A stretch of 50,234 nucleotides of DNA from JAAYCI01 sp964472465. Its GTDB lineage: Bacteria > Bacillota > Clostridia > Oscillospirales > Ruminococcaceae. Shown here in pieces: positions 41,261 through 49,969 of this stretch. The notes under the pieces are model-generated. The model saw only the letters and a list, made by a program, of their open reading frames with translations. It did not search any database and was not told the DNA's origin. Made by a program: the position numbers and the translations under genes. The stretch is taken from the NCBI GenBank assembly GCA_964472465.1, contig CAYYLW010000005.1, positions 1 to 50,234 of the forward strand. Direction: 5' to 3'. The number at the start of each line of letters is the position of its first letter. Positions within the stretch are counted from its first letter, which is position 1.

Positions 41261-41289
41261 TATTACATCATGATAACAAGAGGGGTCAA
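41260..41289 (-). promoter_or_regulatory. Promoter of the ABC importer operon
   Basis: On the minus strand TTGACC (41284-41289) and TAATAT (41260-41265) are separated by 18 bp. A further TTGTTATCA segment lies in the spacer. Confidence 0.6.
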
Positions 41290-41405
41290 GCAAAAAAATT
41301 AAAACTGTGCAAACAGATGGAAATCTTTGGTGATTTTGGCGAAATAATGGGAGGGCGCCGAGGAGACGGGCTTCTGGCCGCCCCCTGACCAGTGGTAAAA
41401 AAATA

Positions 41406-41442
41406 CCCAAAGGGAACGTAAGATACTCCGGTTCCCTTTGGG
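41406..41442 (-). terminator. Bidirectional terminator after the HD-GYP gene
   Basis: CCCAAAGGGAAC pairs perfectly with GTTCCCTTTGGG (12-bp stem). On the minus strand it is followed by TATTTTTTT, on the plus strand by CTATTCTTTT. Confidence 0.85.
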
Positions 41443-41577
41443 CTATTCTTTTGGGGTAATGCTGCCCTGCCCCTTCCGCAGGGCGGGGCGGGCGACGCGC
41501 GCCCCATTTACTTTGTTTGTACGGAATAAAAGGCGAAAGGCTACAGGCTCTCGCGGCGGGCTGGCACCCACCTTTGG

Positions 41578-43044
41578 CTACGCAGGGCTGGCGTGCAGGC
41601 AGGCGGCAAACAAATTCACCAGGCTCAAATCCAGCTTTCCCTCCTCAGCCATTTCGTGCAGAATTTCCAGGGCTTTCTCCCTGTTCAGCGCTTTTTTGTA
41701 GGGCCTATCGGCCGAGGTGAGCGCCTCGTAAATGTCCACAATGGAGAGAATGCGCGCTTCTAAGGGCACCTCTTTGCCTTTTAAATGCAGGGGGTAACCC
41801 GTGCCGTTGATAAACTCATGGTGCATGCCAGCAAACTTGGGTACGTCCCGCAAATCCTTGCTAAACTTGATATTTTCCAGCAGTTTTGAGGTCATCCTTA
41901 CATGGCTTTGCATCACCTGGCGTTCCTCATCCGTCAGGGTGCCGGTGCGGATGCTGAGATTGCGAAAGTCCTGCTCGGTGAGCAAGGGCGCTTTCTCTCC
42001 ACCCAAGGTGGTATACATAGCCCCCTGTATCTCCTGCAACTTTTCCAGGTCTTCCTCCGGCAGAAAGCTCCGGCTGTTCACACGGCTCACCAGGTCTTTC
42101 CAGCCCTGTATCTGCTGCCGCTCGGCCTCATACACTTCTTCTTCCAGGCTCCCTTCCAGCATCCGGATGCGCAAGGTGGCCAGCGCCATATCAAAACGTG
42201 CCAGCACCTCTGTCTCACTGCGGCCCAGGCGGGTGTCCTTGTTCATCACTTCCAGGGGGGTAACCACCTTACCTATGTCGTGCATCCAGGCGGCCATCAC
42301 AAGCTGTTCGCGCCTGTTCTTGGAAAAATGTTCCCCAAATATTCCACTTTTATACTGGGCATTCAGATAATCGGCAAAGGTGTCACAATACTCCGCCACG
42401 CGGCGGGTATGGTTTACATTATAAGGGGTCAGCTCGTCAATGGCGCTAATCATCACCCGCACAAAGGACTGGAAGAGTTCTGTGATATCCTGCAAATACA
42501 GGCTGTTCGTCACGGCCATGGCCGCCTGGGAGGCCATGGCGGAAATCACGGCTTCGGCCTCGGCAGAAAAAGGCACCACCTCCCCCGCTTCATCCTGCGC
42601 GTTGATAAGCTGCAACACCCCAATGATCTCATCTTTTGTGTTGGCAAAGGGAATCACCATCATGGAACGGGTACGGTAGCCCGTAATCGCATCGTAACGC
42701 ATGGGGCCAGAAAAATCAAACCCGCTGCAATGATACACGTCTGGAATGTTCACATTTTTTCGCATCAAGGCACAGTAGCTACACACATTATCCAGGTTCA
42801 TGGGCACCGGGGGCAGCTGCACCTGCTCGCCCCCGTCCCCCTGGTAAATTTTTAAAGTGTGGTTGCGCATCACGGCAAAATGCAGGCAATTGTTTTCCTC
42901 GGAATACACATACAAGGTGCCCGCATCTGCATGGGTGATTTCCATAGCCTCGTGTAAAATGAGATCCAGCAATTTGCTTTTGTCTTTTTCTGTGGAAAGT
43001 GCTATGCCGGTGCGCAGCACACGTTGCATATCAATGGTAATCAC
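41578..43044 (-). CDS. GAF-HD-GYP protein (putative cyclic-di-GMP phosphodiesterase)
   Basis: The 488-residue product has an N-terminal GAF domain (about 10-180; VMRNHTLKIYQGDG, SMMVIPFANTKDEIIGVLQLINA) and a C-terminal HD-GYP domain (about 200-460) with HTRRVAEYCDTFA, WMHDIGKVVTP (HD pair), MHHEFINGTGYP (the GYP signature) and LSIVDIYEALTSADRPYKKAL. HD-GYP proteins hydrolyse cyclic di-GMP with a di- or trinuclear metal centre. The segment around residues 270-360 is longer than usual. The GAF domain may bind a cyclic nucleotide, which would link it to the cyclase in this operon. The start overlaps the end of the MBL gene. Confidence 0.88.
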   Translation of the reverse strand: MITIDMQRVLRTGIALSTEKDKSKLLDLILHEAMEITHADAGTLYVYSEENNCLHFAVMRNHTLKIYQGDGGEQVQLPPVPMNLDNVCSYCALMRKNVNIPDVYHCSGFDFSGPMRYDAITGYRTRSMMVIPFANTKDEIIGVLQLINAQDEAGEVVPFSAEAEAVISAMASQAAMAVTNSLYLQDITELFQSFVRVMISAIDELTPYNVNHTRRVAEYCDTFADYLNAQYKSGIFGEHFSKNRREQLVMAAWMHDIGKVVTPLEVMNKDTRLGRSETEVLARFDMALATLRIRMLEGSLEEEVYEAERQQIQGWKDLVSRVNSRSFLPEEDLEKLQEIQGAMYTTLGGEKAPLLTEQDFRNLSIRTGTLTDEERQVMQSHVRMTSKLLENIKFSKDLRDVPKFAGMHHEFINGTGYPLHLKGKEVPLEARILSIVDIYEALTSADRPYKKALNREKALEILHEMAEEGKLDLSLVNLFAACLHASPA

Positions 43045-43856
43045 AGGGTAATCACCTCTCCTTCTTTGGCATAAGAAAACGGCAGGCCGGGATATTCTGT
43101 TTCAACCGCGCGCTGCATGGCGTCAATCCTCTCATCGGTGGCACTGGGCAAATGGTGGGAGAGCAAGACGCGCTGTACCCCATACGTCATCGCCAAGTTA
43201 AGCATGGCCCCGGCACTGGAATGCCCATACCCGCGGCTGGCCGGGTAGCTTTCCCGGGTATAGGGTGCGTCGCACAGCAAAAGCTGGCAGCCACGTATAA
43301 ACTCGCCCACCGGGGCGGCTTCTTGCCCGTCCTGCTCATGGTCAAACAGGTAGCAAAAGCTTTTTTCCTCTTTTTCTACGCGGTAACCCAGCGCGCCGCC
43401 GGGGTGGTTTAGCGCCAGGGCCGTTACCGCAAAGCCCCCCACCCTAAAATGCTGGCCGCCCGCTACCGTGTGGAAGGTCACCTCCGCCGGAAGCTGCGCA
43501 ATCTCCACCGGCCACAGCGGCGGCACAAAAATTTCCCTCAGGCAGCTTCCACAATTCTTGCCTTGGTAGGCCATGCCGTGCAGGTGCACCTGGGCACCAG
43601 GGCGGAACAGTACGCGGCACATGGGCAGCCCCACCAGGTGGTCCATATGGTAATGGCTGAGTAAAATATGGGTTTCGCCCGTGTGGCGCATCCCTTCCAG
43701 CAGGCCCCCCGCCGCCAAAATGCCGGAGCCCGCATCCAACACCAGCACATCCTGCCCGCTTTTCACCAGGGCGCAATGAGAGTTGCCGCCATAACGGCGG
43801 CAACTCTCATTGGCCACCGGGGCCGAGCCCCGGGTGCCTAAAATATGTATCTCCAT
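43041..43856 (-). CDS. MBL-fold metal hydrolase (cyclic-nucleotide phosphodiesterase or RNase Z-like)
   Basis: The 271-residue product has the metallo-beta-lactamase fold: MEIHILGTRGSAPV start, LLSHYHMDHLVGLP (H-x-H-x-D-H metal motif), YLFDHEQDG, LLCDAPYTRESYP and VLLSHHLPS. Fold members with this N-terminus include class II phosphodiesterases and RNase Z relatives. Sharing an operon with an adenylate cyclase and an HD-GYP protein, it may degrade a cyclic nucleotide. The ATG at 43856 follows AGGAGAAAA; a start further upstream adds a basic stretch with no site. Confidence 0.82.
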   Translation of the reverse strand: MEIHILGTRGSAPVANESCRRYGGNSHCALVKSGQDVLVLDAGSGILAAGGLLEGMRHTGETHILLSHYHMDHLVGLPMCRVLFRPGAQVHLHGMAYQGKNCGSCLREIFVPPLWPVEIAQLPAEVTFHTVAGGQHFRVGGFAVTALALNHPGGALGYRVEKEEKSFCYLFDHEQDGQEAAPVGEFIRGCQLLLCDAPYTRESYPASRGYGHSSAGAMLNLAMTYGVQRVLLSHHLPSATDERIDAMQRAVETEYPGLPFSYAKEGEVITL

Positions 43857-43907
43857 AAGGCGTTTTCTCCTGCTGCTGTGGCGTTCCAATACATACAATC
43901 CATTGTA

Positions 43908-46526
43908 CTATACAATTGTGAAGGGTGCGGTTTTATAGATTTCTTTGGTGCCGCCAAGTATGGTTTGCACATACAACACATAGCTTGCGCCCGCCGTGTA
44001 GCTGCCATTCAGTTGAAGAAAACCGCTTCCTACCGGCGTTGGTGGCACCAAGCCGGCCATGCTGAATGCTTCCCCCACTGGCAAGGCCACAACGGTTTGT
44101 ATGGCGGGGTAACTACCCGTAGGCTCTTGGATTAATATCTCGCTGGTTGTGGCGGAGCTAATGCCCACCGAGGACATGATTTGTACAAAATCCACCTCGC
44201 GGGTGGCAGTGGTTTCCAGGTAGGCGCCGCTGGGCGCCCTGGCCGTGAGGGTTGCGGTGAAGATACCGCTGGGCAAGTTTTGGCCGCCCGTGTAGGAAAG
44301 CGCCACACCCGTACCGCTGGCGCTTACATCCAGCGTGCCGGTGGCCCAGGTTTGGCCCACACTGTCCGTCACTGCAATGTCCACCTGGCTCAAAGCTGCA
44401 CACTCCGGCAGGGTTGTGCTGGGCAGGCTCACCGGGCTGCTATAACCCATGGTCAGCGCATTTACAAGGCTGGTCATGTCGGGGCTGTGCTGGTAGCTGC
44501 TCACATTGGCAACATTTTCGGTAAGGGTGACAATCTCGTTTGGCATGCGCATATACAGCGTATATGCACCGGCGGTAGAAAACAGCAACGAACCATCAGC
44601 TTTCTTCACCGAAAAACTGCCACCACCGGGCAGCGGCGTTATTGTGCAGGCCGTAAAATCGCTCGTGTTCACCGCGGCATCCGCTGGTAAAAGGGCCACC
44701 GCCTGTATTTGGGAAATCTGGCTCTGGCTCCAGTTTAGGTTCCAATAATCCAAGAACAAATTCTGCTTGCTGCCATCAAAAGCCTCGCTGTTGTTTACGG
44801 CCATTTCGGCCGCTGGGCTTTTCACGTCCGTGCTGCCTACCGCCGGCACAGCCGACACTTTTACGGTGTGTTCCCCCACGGGGATACGCTGCCCAAAAGG
44901 CAAGCTTGCCACCGGGGCGGCGGCGTTGGCCGGGGTGATTGTTTGCGGCCCCAGCACCACCTCGCCATTTTTCTCTAGGCTTACCTCATATTGTACTACG
45001 CCCGCCACCGGGTCAAACGCCACCTCCAAAGAGCCTGGCAACAACTTGGTTTGGGCCGCCTGGAAACGGGGCGCCGCCAAAACACGGAAGTTGCGCTGCG
45101 CCAGGGGGGAATCCACATAGCCGGAATTGGGCTGGGCCACCGCTTTTAGGGTGATGCGGTATTCCCCTTGCAGGGGGCTTGTGAAATTTTGTTCAAAACG
45201 GATGCTATAGACCGGCTTACCGTCTTGTTGGCCCGCGGGCACGGGTACAATGGTTTTGCCCGCCTGCGGCAGTAGGCTTCTGCCCATATCGTCCGTCACG
45301 TCTATCTCATAGCGGGCCGCAGGCTGGGTTAGGCTGCTGGTTTCGTAGAATATACAATTCGCCGAGACCTGGAATTGCGCCAGGAAAGCGGCATTCAGCA
45401 CGATGGGCTCCGGCGGCTCCGGCACGCTGGAACTGCTGCTGGAACTGCTGCTTGGACTGCTGCTCGGACTGCTGCTCGAACTGCTACTGGGGCTACTGCT
45501 AGAACTGCCGCCAGAACTATTGCTGGAACTGGCACTGTTCGAACCCCTGGCCGCATTGCTGTTGTCCCTTGCTCCATTCCCCGTGCCTGTGCGGGGCTTG
45601 CTTGTATTCCCTGCTTCCTCCTGCACAGGCGCTTGCGCCGCCGGGGGCTGAATCCAGGTCTGGTCACCCGTGCTCATGCTCTGTTTCACCAGCGGTACGT
45701 CCTTCACAATCTGGTCAATACGGTCTTGTAGTTCCTGTTTGGATTGGGTATTGGCGGCTTGGTCGCGGTGTTCAGCCAGGCCCTTCACCATACCACTCAG
45801 CACCTGCACACTAAATTCGTTCGTGTTTAAGGGCTGCGGCTGGGCCCCCTCTCTCACCATCTGCTCCACATCGCCGGAAAGCCGCAACTGCTCCATGCCA
45901 CTTACCAGCAGGCTGTCTGCCAGTTCCTCGTTGCTAAGTTCCGGCGGCCCGGCCGCCACCCGGCCATCCGCCACCGCCAAGAGGGTGGCGCCATTTTTCA
46001 CCTGCACCGCAAACACCGTGCCGCGCACCCCCATGGTGGCGTTGCTGGTTTTCACAGCGTAGGCGCTTTGGGCTTCCAGTTTGGGCAGGCTGTTCACCAC
46101 CGTGCCCGCGCTTAAAAACAACACCGTGATGCTGGCCGCTTTGGTGCCCGAAGCCTCCCGCACCGAAACCTCGGTGTTTTGATCCAGCGTAACCACTTTT
46201 TCGTCATCCAGTATCAGCGTGGCGCCGGCCTTTTCCCCGGTGCGCACTATATCCCCCGCATTCAGGCGTTGCCCCTTGTAGGCATCTTGGGTTTTGCCCC
46301 CGCTCTCCACCCGCACCTTGCCCTTTAGCTCAGAAAGGGTGATGAGCCGGGCCTGGGCAAACTCCTGCGGGGTACTTTGGGCCGAAACCCCCGCCGGGAC
46401 GGAAGCCGCTTGCCCCCCCACTACCCCGGCCAGCGGCGTGGTGGCCTTGTTGCCACCGCACCCCACCAAAAGTAAGGCCCCCAGCGCCAGGGCCGCTGCC
46501 CGCTTACACCACATTTTCCGTTTCAT
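43908..46526 (-). CDS. FecR-domain lipoprotein with Ser-rich linker and Fn3-like repeats
   Basis: The 872-residue product has a lipoprotein signal (lipobox LLVGC), a FecR domain (about 55-200; GKVRVESGGKTQDAYKGQRLNAGDIVRTGE, then ATMGVRGTVFAV), a helical segment, a Ser/Pro/Gly-rich linker near residues 325-370, and several strand-rich domains of Fn3 kind to the C-terminus. FecR domains detect or scaffold envelope signals. The gene overlaps the end of the CHASE2 cyclase (ATGA), so both act together at the membrane, perhaps with the lipoprotein feeding the CHASE2 sensor. The linker is encoded by near-repeats of CTGCTGG-type triplets. Confidence 0.82.
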   Translation of the reverse strand: MKRKMWCKRAAALALGALLLVGCGGNKATTPLAGVVGGQAASVPAGVSAQSTPQEFAQARLITLSELKGKVRVESGGKTQDAYKGQRLNAGDIVRTGEKAGATLILDDEKVVTLDQNTEVSVREASGTKAASITVLFLSAGTVVNSLPKLEAQSAYAVKTSNATMGVRGTVFAVQVKNGATLLAVADGRVAAGPPELSNEELADSLLVSGMEQLRLSGDVEQMVREGAQPQPLNTNEFSVQVLSGMVKGLAEHRDQAANTQSKQELQDRIDQIVKDVPLVKQSMSTGDQTWIQPPAAQAPVQEEAGNTSKPRTGTGNGARDNSNAARGSNSASSSNSSGGSSSSSPSSSSSSSPSSSPSSSSSSSSSVPEPPEPIVLNAAFLAQFQVSANCIFYETSSLTQPAARYEIDVTDDMGRSLLPQAGKTIVPVPAGQQDGKPVYSIRFEQNFTSPLQGEYRITLKAVAQPNSGYVDSPLAQRNFRVLAAPRFQAAQTKLLPGSLEVAFDPVAGVVQYEVSLEKNGEVVLGPQTITPANAAAPVASLPFGQRIPVGEHTVKVSAVPAVGSTDVKSPAAEMAVNNSEAFDGSKQNLFLDYWNLNWSQSQISQIQAVALLPADAAVNTSDFTACTITPLPGGGSFSVKKADGSLLFSTAGAYTLYMRMPNEIVTLTENVANVSSYQHSPDMTSLVNALTMGYSSPVSLPSTTLPECAALSQVDIAVTDSVGQTWATGTLDVSASGTGVALSYTGGQNLPSGIFTATLTARAPSGAYLETTATREVDFVQIMSSVGISSATTSEILIQEPTGSYPAIQTVVALPVGEAFSMAGLVPPTPVGSGFLQLNGSYTAGASYVLYVQTILGGTKEIYKTAPFTIV

Positions 46527-48379
46527 CCTACTTCCCCTTCCTGCCATCCCGTCACCTCATAGGTGATAATTTCTCTCTGTTTCCCCTTTAGCTGCATAGG
46601 GCCAATGCACCGGGCCTCCACCCGCCCTTCCAGGCGTTTGTACACGGTTTCGCTGATTAAAATCTGCCCTGGGCCCGCCCGGCTTTCCAGCCGTGCCGCC
46701 GTGTTTACGGTGTCGCCAATGGCGGTGTAATCCATGCGGAAAGAAGCGCCAATATTGCCCACAATGGCCTCGCCGCAGTTCACGCCAATGCCAAAGCTGA
46801 CCGCCTGCCCATATTTTTGCTGTAGTTCTTTGGCCAGCTCCTGTGCGTGGGCGGCAATGTCCCAGGCGGTTTTCACCGCGCGGAAGGTGTAATCGTCCAG
46901 TTCCAGCGGGGCGTTGTAAATGGCCATCGCCGCATCGCCCACAAACTTATCCAGGGTGCCTTTGTTGTGGAAAATCTCCCTAGATACCACAGTGAGATAG
47001 TGGTTTAAGAGCCCCACCACATCCAGGGCATCCATGGTTTCCGAAAGGGTGGTAAAACCCCGTATATCAATAAACAGCACTGCGATATCCCGCTTTGCGC
47101 CACACATGGATTCCCGCGCCCGGCTGTCGCTGAGCAAATGTTCCACCACGCTGGGCTCCATGTACCGCTTAAACGTATCGGTGACGGTTTTGCGGCGCAG
47201 GCGCTCTACAAAATAGAAATACACCACGCGGTACAGGTACAAAAGCGCCAGCAGGGCGGGCAGGTATAGCAGGTTTATAATATAGCCCCCGCGGTACAGC
47301 AAAACCGCCAGCCCCACGTAGCCCCCACCGGCGGCCAGCAAAAGAAGGGCCGAAAGGCGCGGATCCAGCTTGTAAAAAGCCAGGTAGGCCAGGAGCATGA
47401 CCAGGAAAAGAACCAGCGCCTGGGGCCAAACCGGCACCACCTGCTTGAAGTTTTGCTCTAAAAATGCCTGGATGAGGTTTGCGTGTATTTCTACCCCATA
47501 CATCATCTGCCCGGCGTCCAGGGGGGTATAATACTGGTCCATCATCCCCGTGGCGTAAGGCCCAATCAGGACGATGCCCCCCGCAAAAGCACTGGGGGGT
47601 ATCTCCCCACGCAGCACCGAAACAAAACTGTTTTGGCCGTAATAATCGCCCGGCAAGGCGCTATAGGCAATGGGGAAGCGCCCGTTTTCGTCCAGCGGCG
47701 GGGCCGCGTCTTGCGGTAGGCCCCTCATTGTAGCATATTGCCTATAAATTTCATAGGAAAAGCCAAAGGTCTGCTCCCCTTCAAAATCCACCTGCAAGGT
47801 GCTTTGCCGAATGACGCCGTCTTGGTCCGGCAGGGTGTTGATAAAACCCTGGGTACTGGCTTCACGCAAGGCATCATACGGAAAATCCATATTCACCGTT
47901 TGCATGCGCTGCAAAAAGGGCCGCCCGGCTTCATCATAGGCCAGCACATCATCAAATACTGCCTCGCAGGCCACCACCACGTTGCCCCCCTGCTTTGCCG
48001 CCGCGGCCAGGGCCGCGTCCGCTTCGGGCTGGGTATTTTGGAAATAGCTCACGTCCACCCCAATCACCGCCGGGGCGTTCTCGGGGTCGGCGTTCAGCAC
48101 CTGCACCATCTCGGCCATCAGGCTGCGGCTCCATGTGTGCCAGGGGCCCAGTTCCCGCAGGGTGTTTTCGTCAATGCCAATCACATAGATATGGGGGCTA
48201 GGCAACCGGGGGCTTTGGTATACAGCGTCCTGTATGCGGGTATCCAGCGCCAAAGCCGGGTCTGCTCCCAAAAACGAGGCCAGTTGCCCACCCGCGCTCA
48301 GGGCATACCAGCCGCTGGCTATCAAGGCAACCACCAGCCCAATAAGCAGCCGTTTAAAAACCAAGGTCTTATTTTGCAT
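46523..48379 (-). CDS. CHASE2-domain class III adenylate cyclase
   Basis: The 618-residue product starts with a membrane anchor (LLIGLVVALIASGWYAL), then an extracellular CHASE2 sensor (about 30-315; VIGIDENTLRELGPW, GVDVSYFQN, GIVLIGPYATGMMDQYYTPL), three membrane helices and a cytoplasmic class III cyclase domain. The latter shows IDIRGFTTLSE (metal Asp pair), LDKFVGDAAMAIYNAP and FGIGVNCGEAIVGNIG, with DYTAIGDTVNTAARLE. The Lys in LDKFVGD and the Asp in DYTAIGD specify adenine, so cAMP is the expected product. The ATG follows AAGGAATTGTC. First gene of a four-gene signalling operon. Confidence 0.9.
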   Translation of the reverse strand: MQNKTLVFKRLLIGLVVALIASGWYALSAGGQLASFLGADPALALDTRIQDAVYQSPRLPSPHIYVIGIDENTLRELGPWHTWSRSLMAEMVQVLNADPENAPAVIGVDVSYFQNTQPEADAALAAAAKQGGNVVVACEAVFDDVLAYDEAGRPFLQRMQTVNMDFPYDALREASTQGFINTLPDQDGVIRQSTLQVDFEGEQTFGFSYEIYRQYATMRGLPQDAAPPLDENGRFPIAYSALPGDYYGQNSFVSVLRGEIPPSAFAGGIVLIGPYATGMMDQYYTPLDAGQMMYGVEIHANLIQAFLEQNFKQVVPVWPQALVLFLVMLLAYLAFYKLDPRLSALLLLAAGGGYVGLAVLLYRGGYIINLLYLPALLALLYLYRVVYFYFVERLRRKTVTDTFKRYMEPSVVEHLLSDSRARESMCGAKRDIAVLFIDIRGFTTLSETMDALDVVGLLNHYLTVVSREIFHNKGTLDKFVGDAAMAIYNAPLELDDYTFRAVKTAWDIAAHAQELAKELQQKYGQAVSFGIGVNCGEAIVGNIGASFRMDYTAIGDTVNTAARLESRAGPGQILISETVYKRLEGRVEARCIGPMQLKGKQREIITYEVTGWQEGEVG

Positions 48380-48693
48380 GACAATTCCTTGACAGCCCCA
48401 TTTTGGGGTCACACGTATTTTTTTAGTTTATTACCAAAAAAATGGCTATAACTAGTTTTAATTTACCAGATTTTGGCGAAAAAGTACAGCAGAATATTTG
48501 ACATACGCTACCGTGTGGAAACAAGGCCTCCCGGGCGCTTCGCCGTCCTCTATTTTGGGATAGGCATAAAATAATTGTCATTCCGTGTTTTTTCTTTTCT
48601 GCTTCCCCCCTTTGGTTTACCGCAAGAAGCCACAAAATCATTTAAAAATTCTTGTGTATTTTTCCAAATTAACCCCCGGCGGGGCAAAAAACG

Positions 48694-48723
48694 TTGACAG
48701 GCCCCGCGCGGGCATGGTATGGT
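48694..48723 (+). promoter_or_regulatory. Promoter of the LacI-family gene
   Basis: TTGACA (48694-48699), an 18-bp spacer and TATGGT (48718-48723), followed within 10 bases by the operator at 48733. Confidence 0.55.
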
Positions 48724-48732
48724 TATGCCACA

Positions 48733-48746
48733 GGAAAACCTTTTCC
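48733..48746. promoter_or_regulatory. LacI-family operator (autoregulatory)
   Basis: GGAAAACCTTTTCC, arms GGAAAA/TTTTCC, lies at the transcription start of the regulator gene. It is a weaker version of the perfect palindrome at 49828-49847. Confidence 0.55.
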
Positions 48747-48767
48747 CAGGCGCTAGGAGGCGGACAT

Positions 48768-49793
48768 ATGGCCAAGACAATACAGGATATCGCCCGCGAA
48801 GCCAATGTCTCTATCGCCACCGTTTCCCGTGTTATCAACAACACCAAAGAGGTAAGCCCGGCACTAAAAAAAAGGGTATACCGTGTAATTGAGGAAAATT
48901 CTTTTCGCCCAAACCCACTTGCACGGGGGCTTGTTACACGCAAAACCGGGCTGATTGGCATTGTGCTATCCGATATTTCGAACCATGTCTTTGGCCACCT
49001 GACAAAAGGCATAGAACGGGTGTGCCAGGAAAAGGGTTACACACTGATTGTTTGTGAATCCGGCGGCCTGCCCGAAAACGAGGTGCAACTGCTGAACACA
49101 CTGGGCGAGCGGCAGATTGACGGCGTGCTGTTTGCCGGGGTAGATGTGAGCGAGGACTTGGTGAAGGAGATACAGCGCCAGGAATACCCCACCGTGTTGG
49201 TGACGCAAGAGGAGGCCAGCGGCCACACCCAACTGCCCACCGTGGCGCATGATAACCTGCGCGCCGTGGCCGACGCCGTAGAATTTTTAGTGGCCAATGG
49301 CCATGAGCGCATTGCTTTCATCAGCGGCCCCCCGAACGACTATTCCTCTGGCTATAAGCGTTTACAGGGCTACCGCCAAGCGCTTACCGCGGCGGGCCTG
49401 CCTTTGCTTGGCTCCTACGTGGAGCATGGCAGTTTCACCTTTGAATCCGGCTTTTCCTGCATGAAAAAGATTTACGAGGAAAATGCGGAACTCCCCACCG
49501 CCGTGATGTCTAGCAACGACTTGATGGCCGTGGGGGCCATCCGCTTTTTAGAAAGCGCGGGCCTCACCGTGCCGGAGGATATCTCGGTAATGGGCTTTGA
49601 CGACGTGGACATCGCCAGTTACATGAGCCCCGAGCTCTCCACTGTGCGCATCTCCTATTTTGATGAAGGGGTGCGGGCGGCCAAAACCCTTTTCAAGCTG
49701 ATGAAGAAAGACAGCGCCCCCTTGCCCACCCTGGCGCAATACATGCCGCACCAAATCATTCGCAGAAAAAGCGTAAAAAACCTGCGGGGCTAA
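48768..49793 (+). CDS. LacI-family transcription regulator
   Basis: The 341-residue product has the LacI HTH (TIQDIAREANVSIATVSRVIN, residues 4-24 in parts, then hinge helix NPLARGL) and a periplasmic-binding-protein-like effector domain (GIVLSDISNHVFGHLTKGIE, FISGPPNDYSSGYKR, AVMSSNDLMAVGAIRFL, VMGFDDVDIASYMSPELSTV). CTAGGAGGCGGACAT precedes the ATG; a longer frame from 48585 crosses the promoter. It probably represses the sugar transporter that starts at 49970 through the palindrome between them, and itself. Confidence 0.92.
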   Translation: MAKTIQDIAREANVSIATVSRVINNTKEVSPALKKRVYRVIEENSFRPNPLARGLVTRKTGLIGIVLSDISNHVFGHLTKGIERVCQEKGYTLIVCESGGLPENEVQLLNTLGERQIDGVLFAGVDVSEDLVKEIQRQEYPTVLVTQEEASGHTQLPTVAHDNLRAVADAVEFLVANGHERIAFISGPPNDYSSGYKRLQGYRQALTAAGLPLLGSYVEHGSFTFESGFSCMKKIYEENAELPTAVMSSNDLMAVGAIRFLESAGLTVPEDISVMGFDDVDIASYMSPELSTVRISYFDEGVRAAKTLFKLMKKDSAPLPTLAQYMPHQIIRRKSVKNLRG

Positions 49794-49827
49794 GCCCCCC
49801 GTGTGATCGGGATGTTTTTTTTGCCCG

Positions 49828-49847
49828 CTGGGAAAACGTTTTCCCAG
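49828..49847. promoter_or_regulatory. LacI-family operator before the ABC binding-protein gene
   Basis: A perfect 20-bp palindrome with central AAAACGTTTT and flanking TGGG/CCCA bases, the usual form of LacI-family operators. It lies about 120 bases before the transporter gene. Confidence 0.7.
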
Positions 49848-49969
49848 TCTTGCTTCCTGTTCACTTTGGGTTTCCCCTGGGCCTTGTTCTCTTTCCTCTT
49901 GTTGTCTCCCCCTTCTTGGGGGCTAGCATCATTAAAAGAACGTATATTGTAAAAGATGGAGGGTTTACC

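Larger units (their letters stand above)
41174..41577. other. Intergenic region: importer promoter and terminator of the second-messenger operon
   Basis: This 404-base stretch holds the ABC importer promoter with operator (41249-41289) and the bidirectional terminator (41406-41442). I see no gene. Confidence 0.75.
48380..48767. other. Divergent intergenic region, cyclase operon / LacI gene
   Basis: The left part (48420-48600) is AT-rich and probably holds the cyclase promoter, though I cannot name its boxes. The right part holds the LacI promoter and operator. No gene or known riboswitch is evident. Confidence 0.6.

Noticed and set aside
45420..45540. Short repeated units taken as a CRISPR-like or satellite repeat
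   Set aside because: They are in frame and encode the serine-rich linker of the FecR protein; there are no spacers.
48413..48600. Possible cyclic-di-GMP riboswitch upstream of the cyclase operon
   Set aside because: A GACGGCGAAGCGCC stretch looked suggestive, but the conserved GGGACGC and CACGCACAGGGCAAACC-like core segments are not there.
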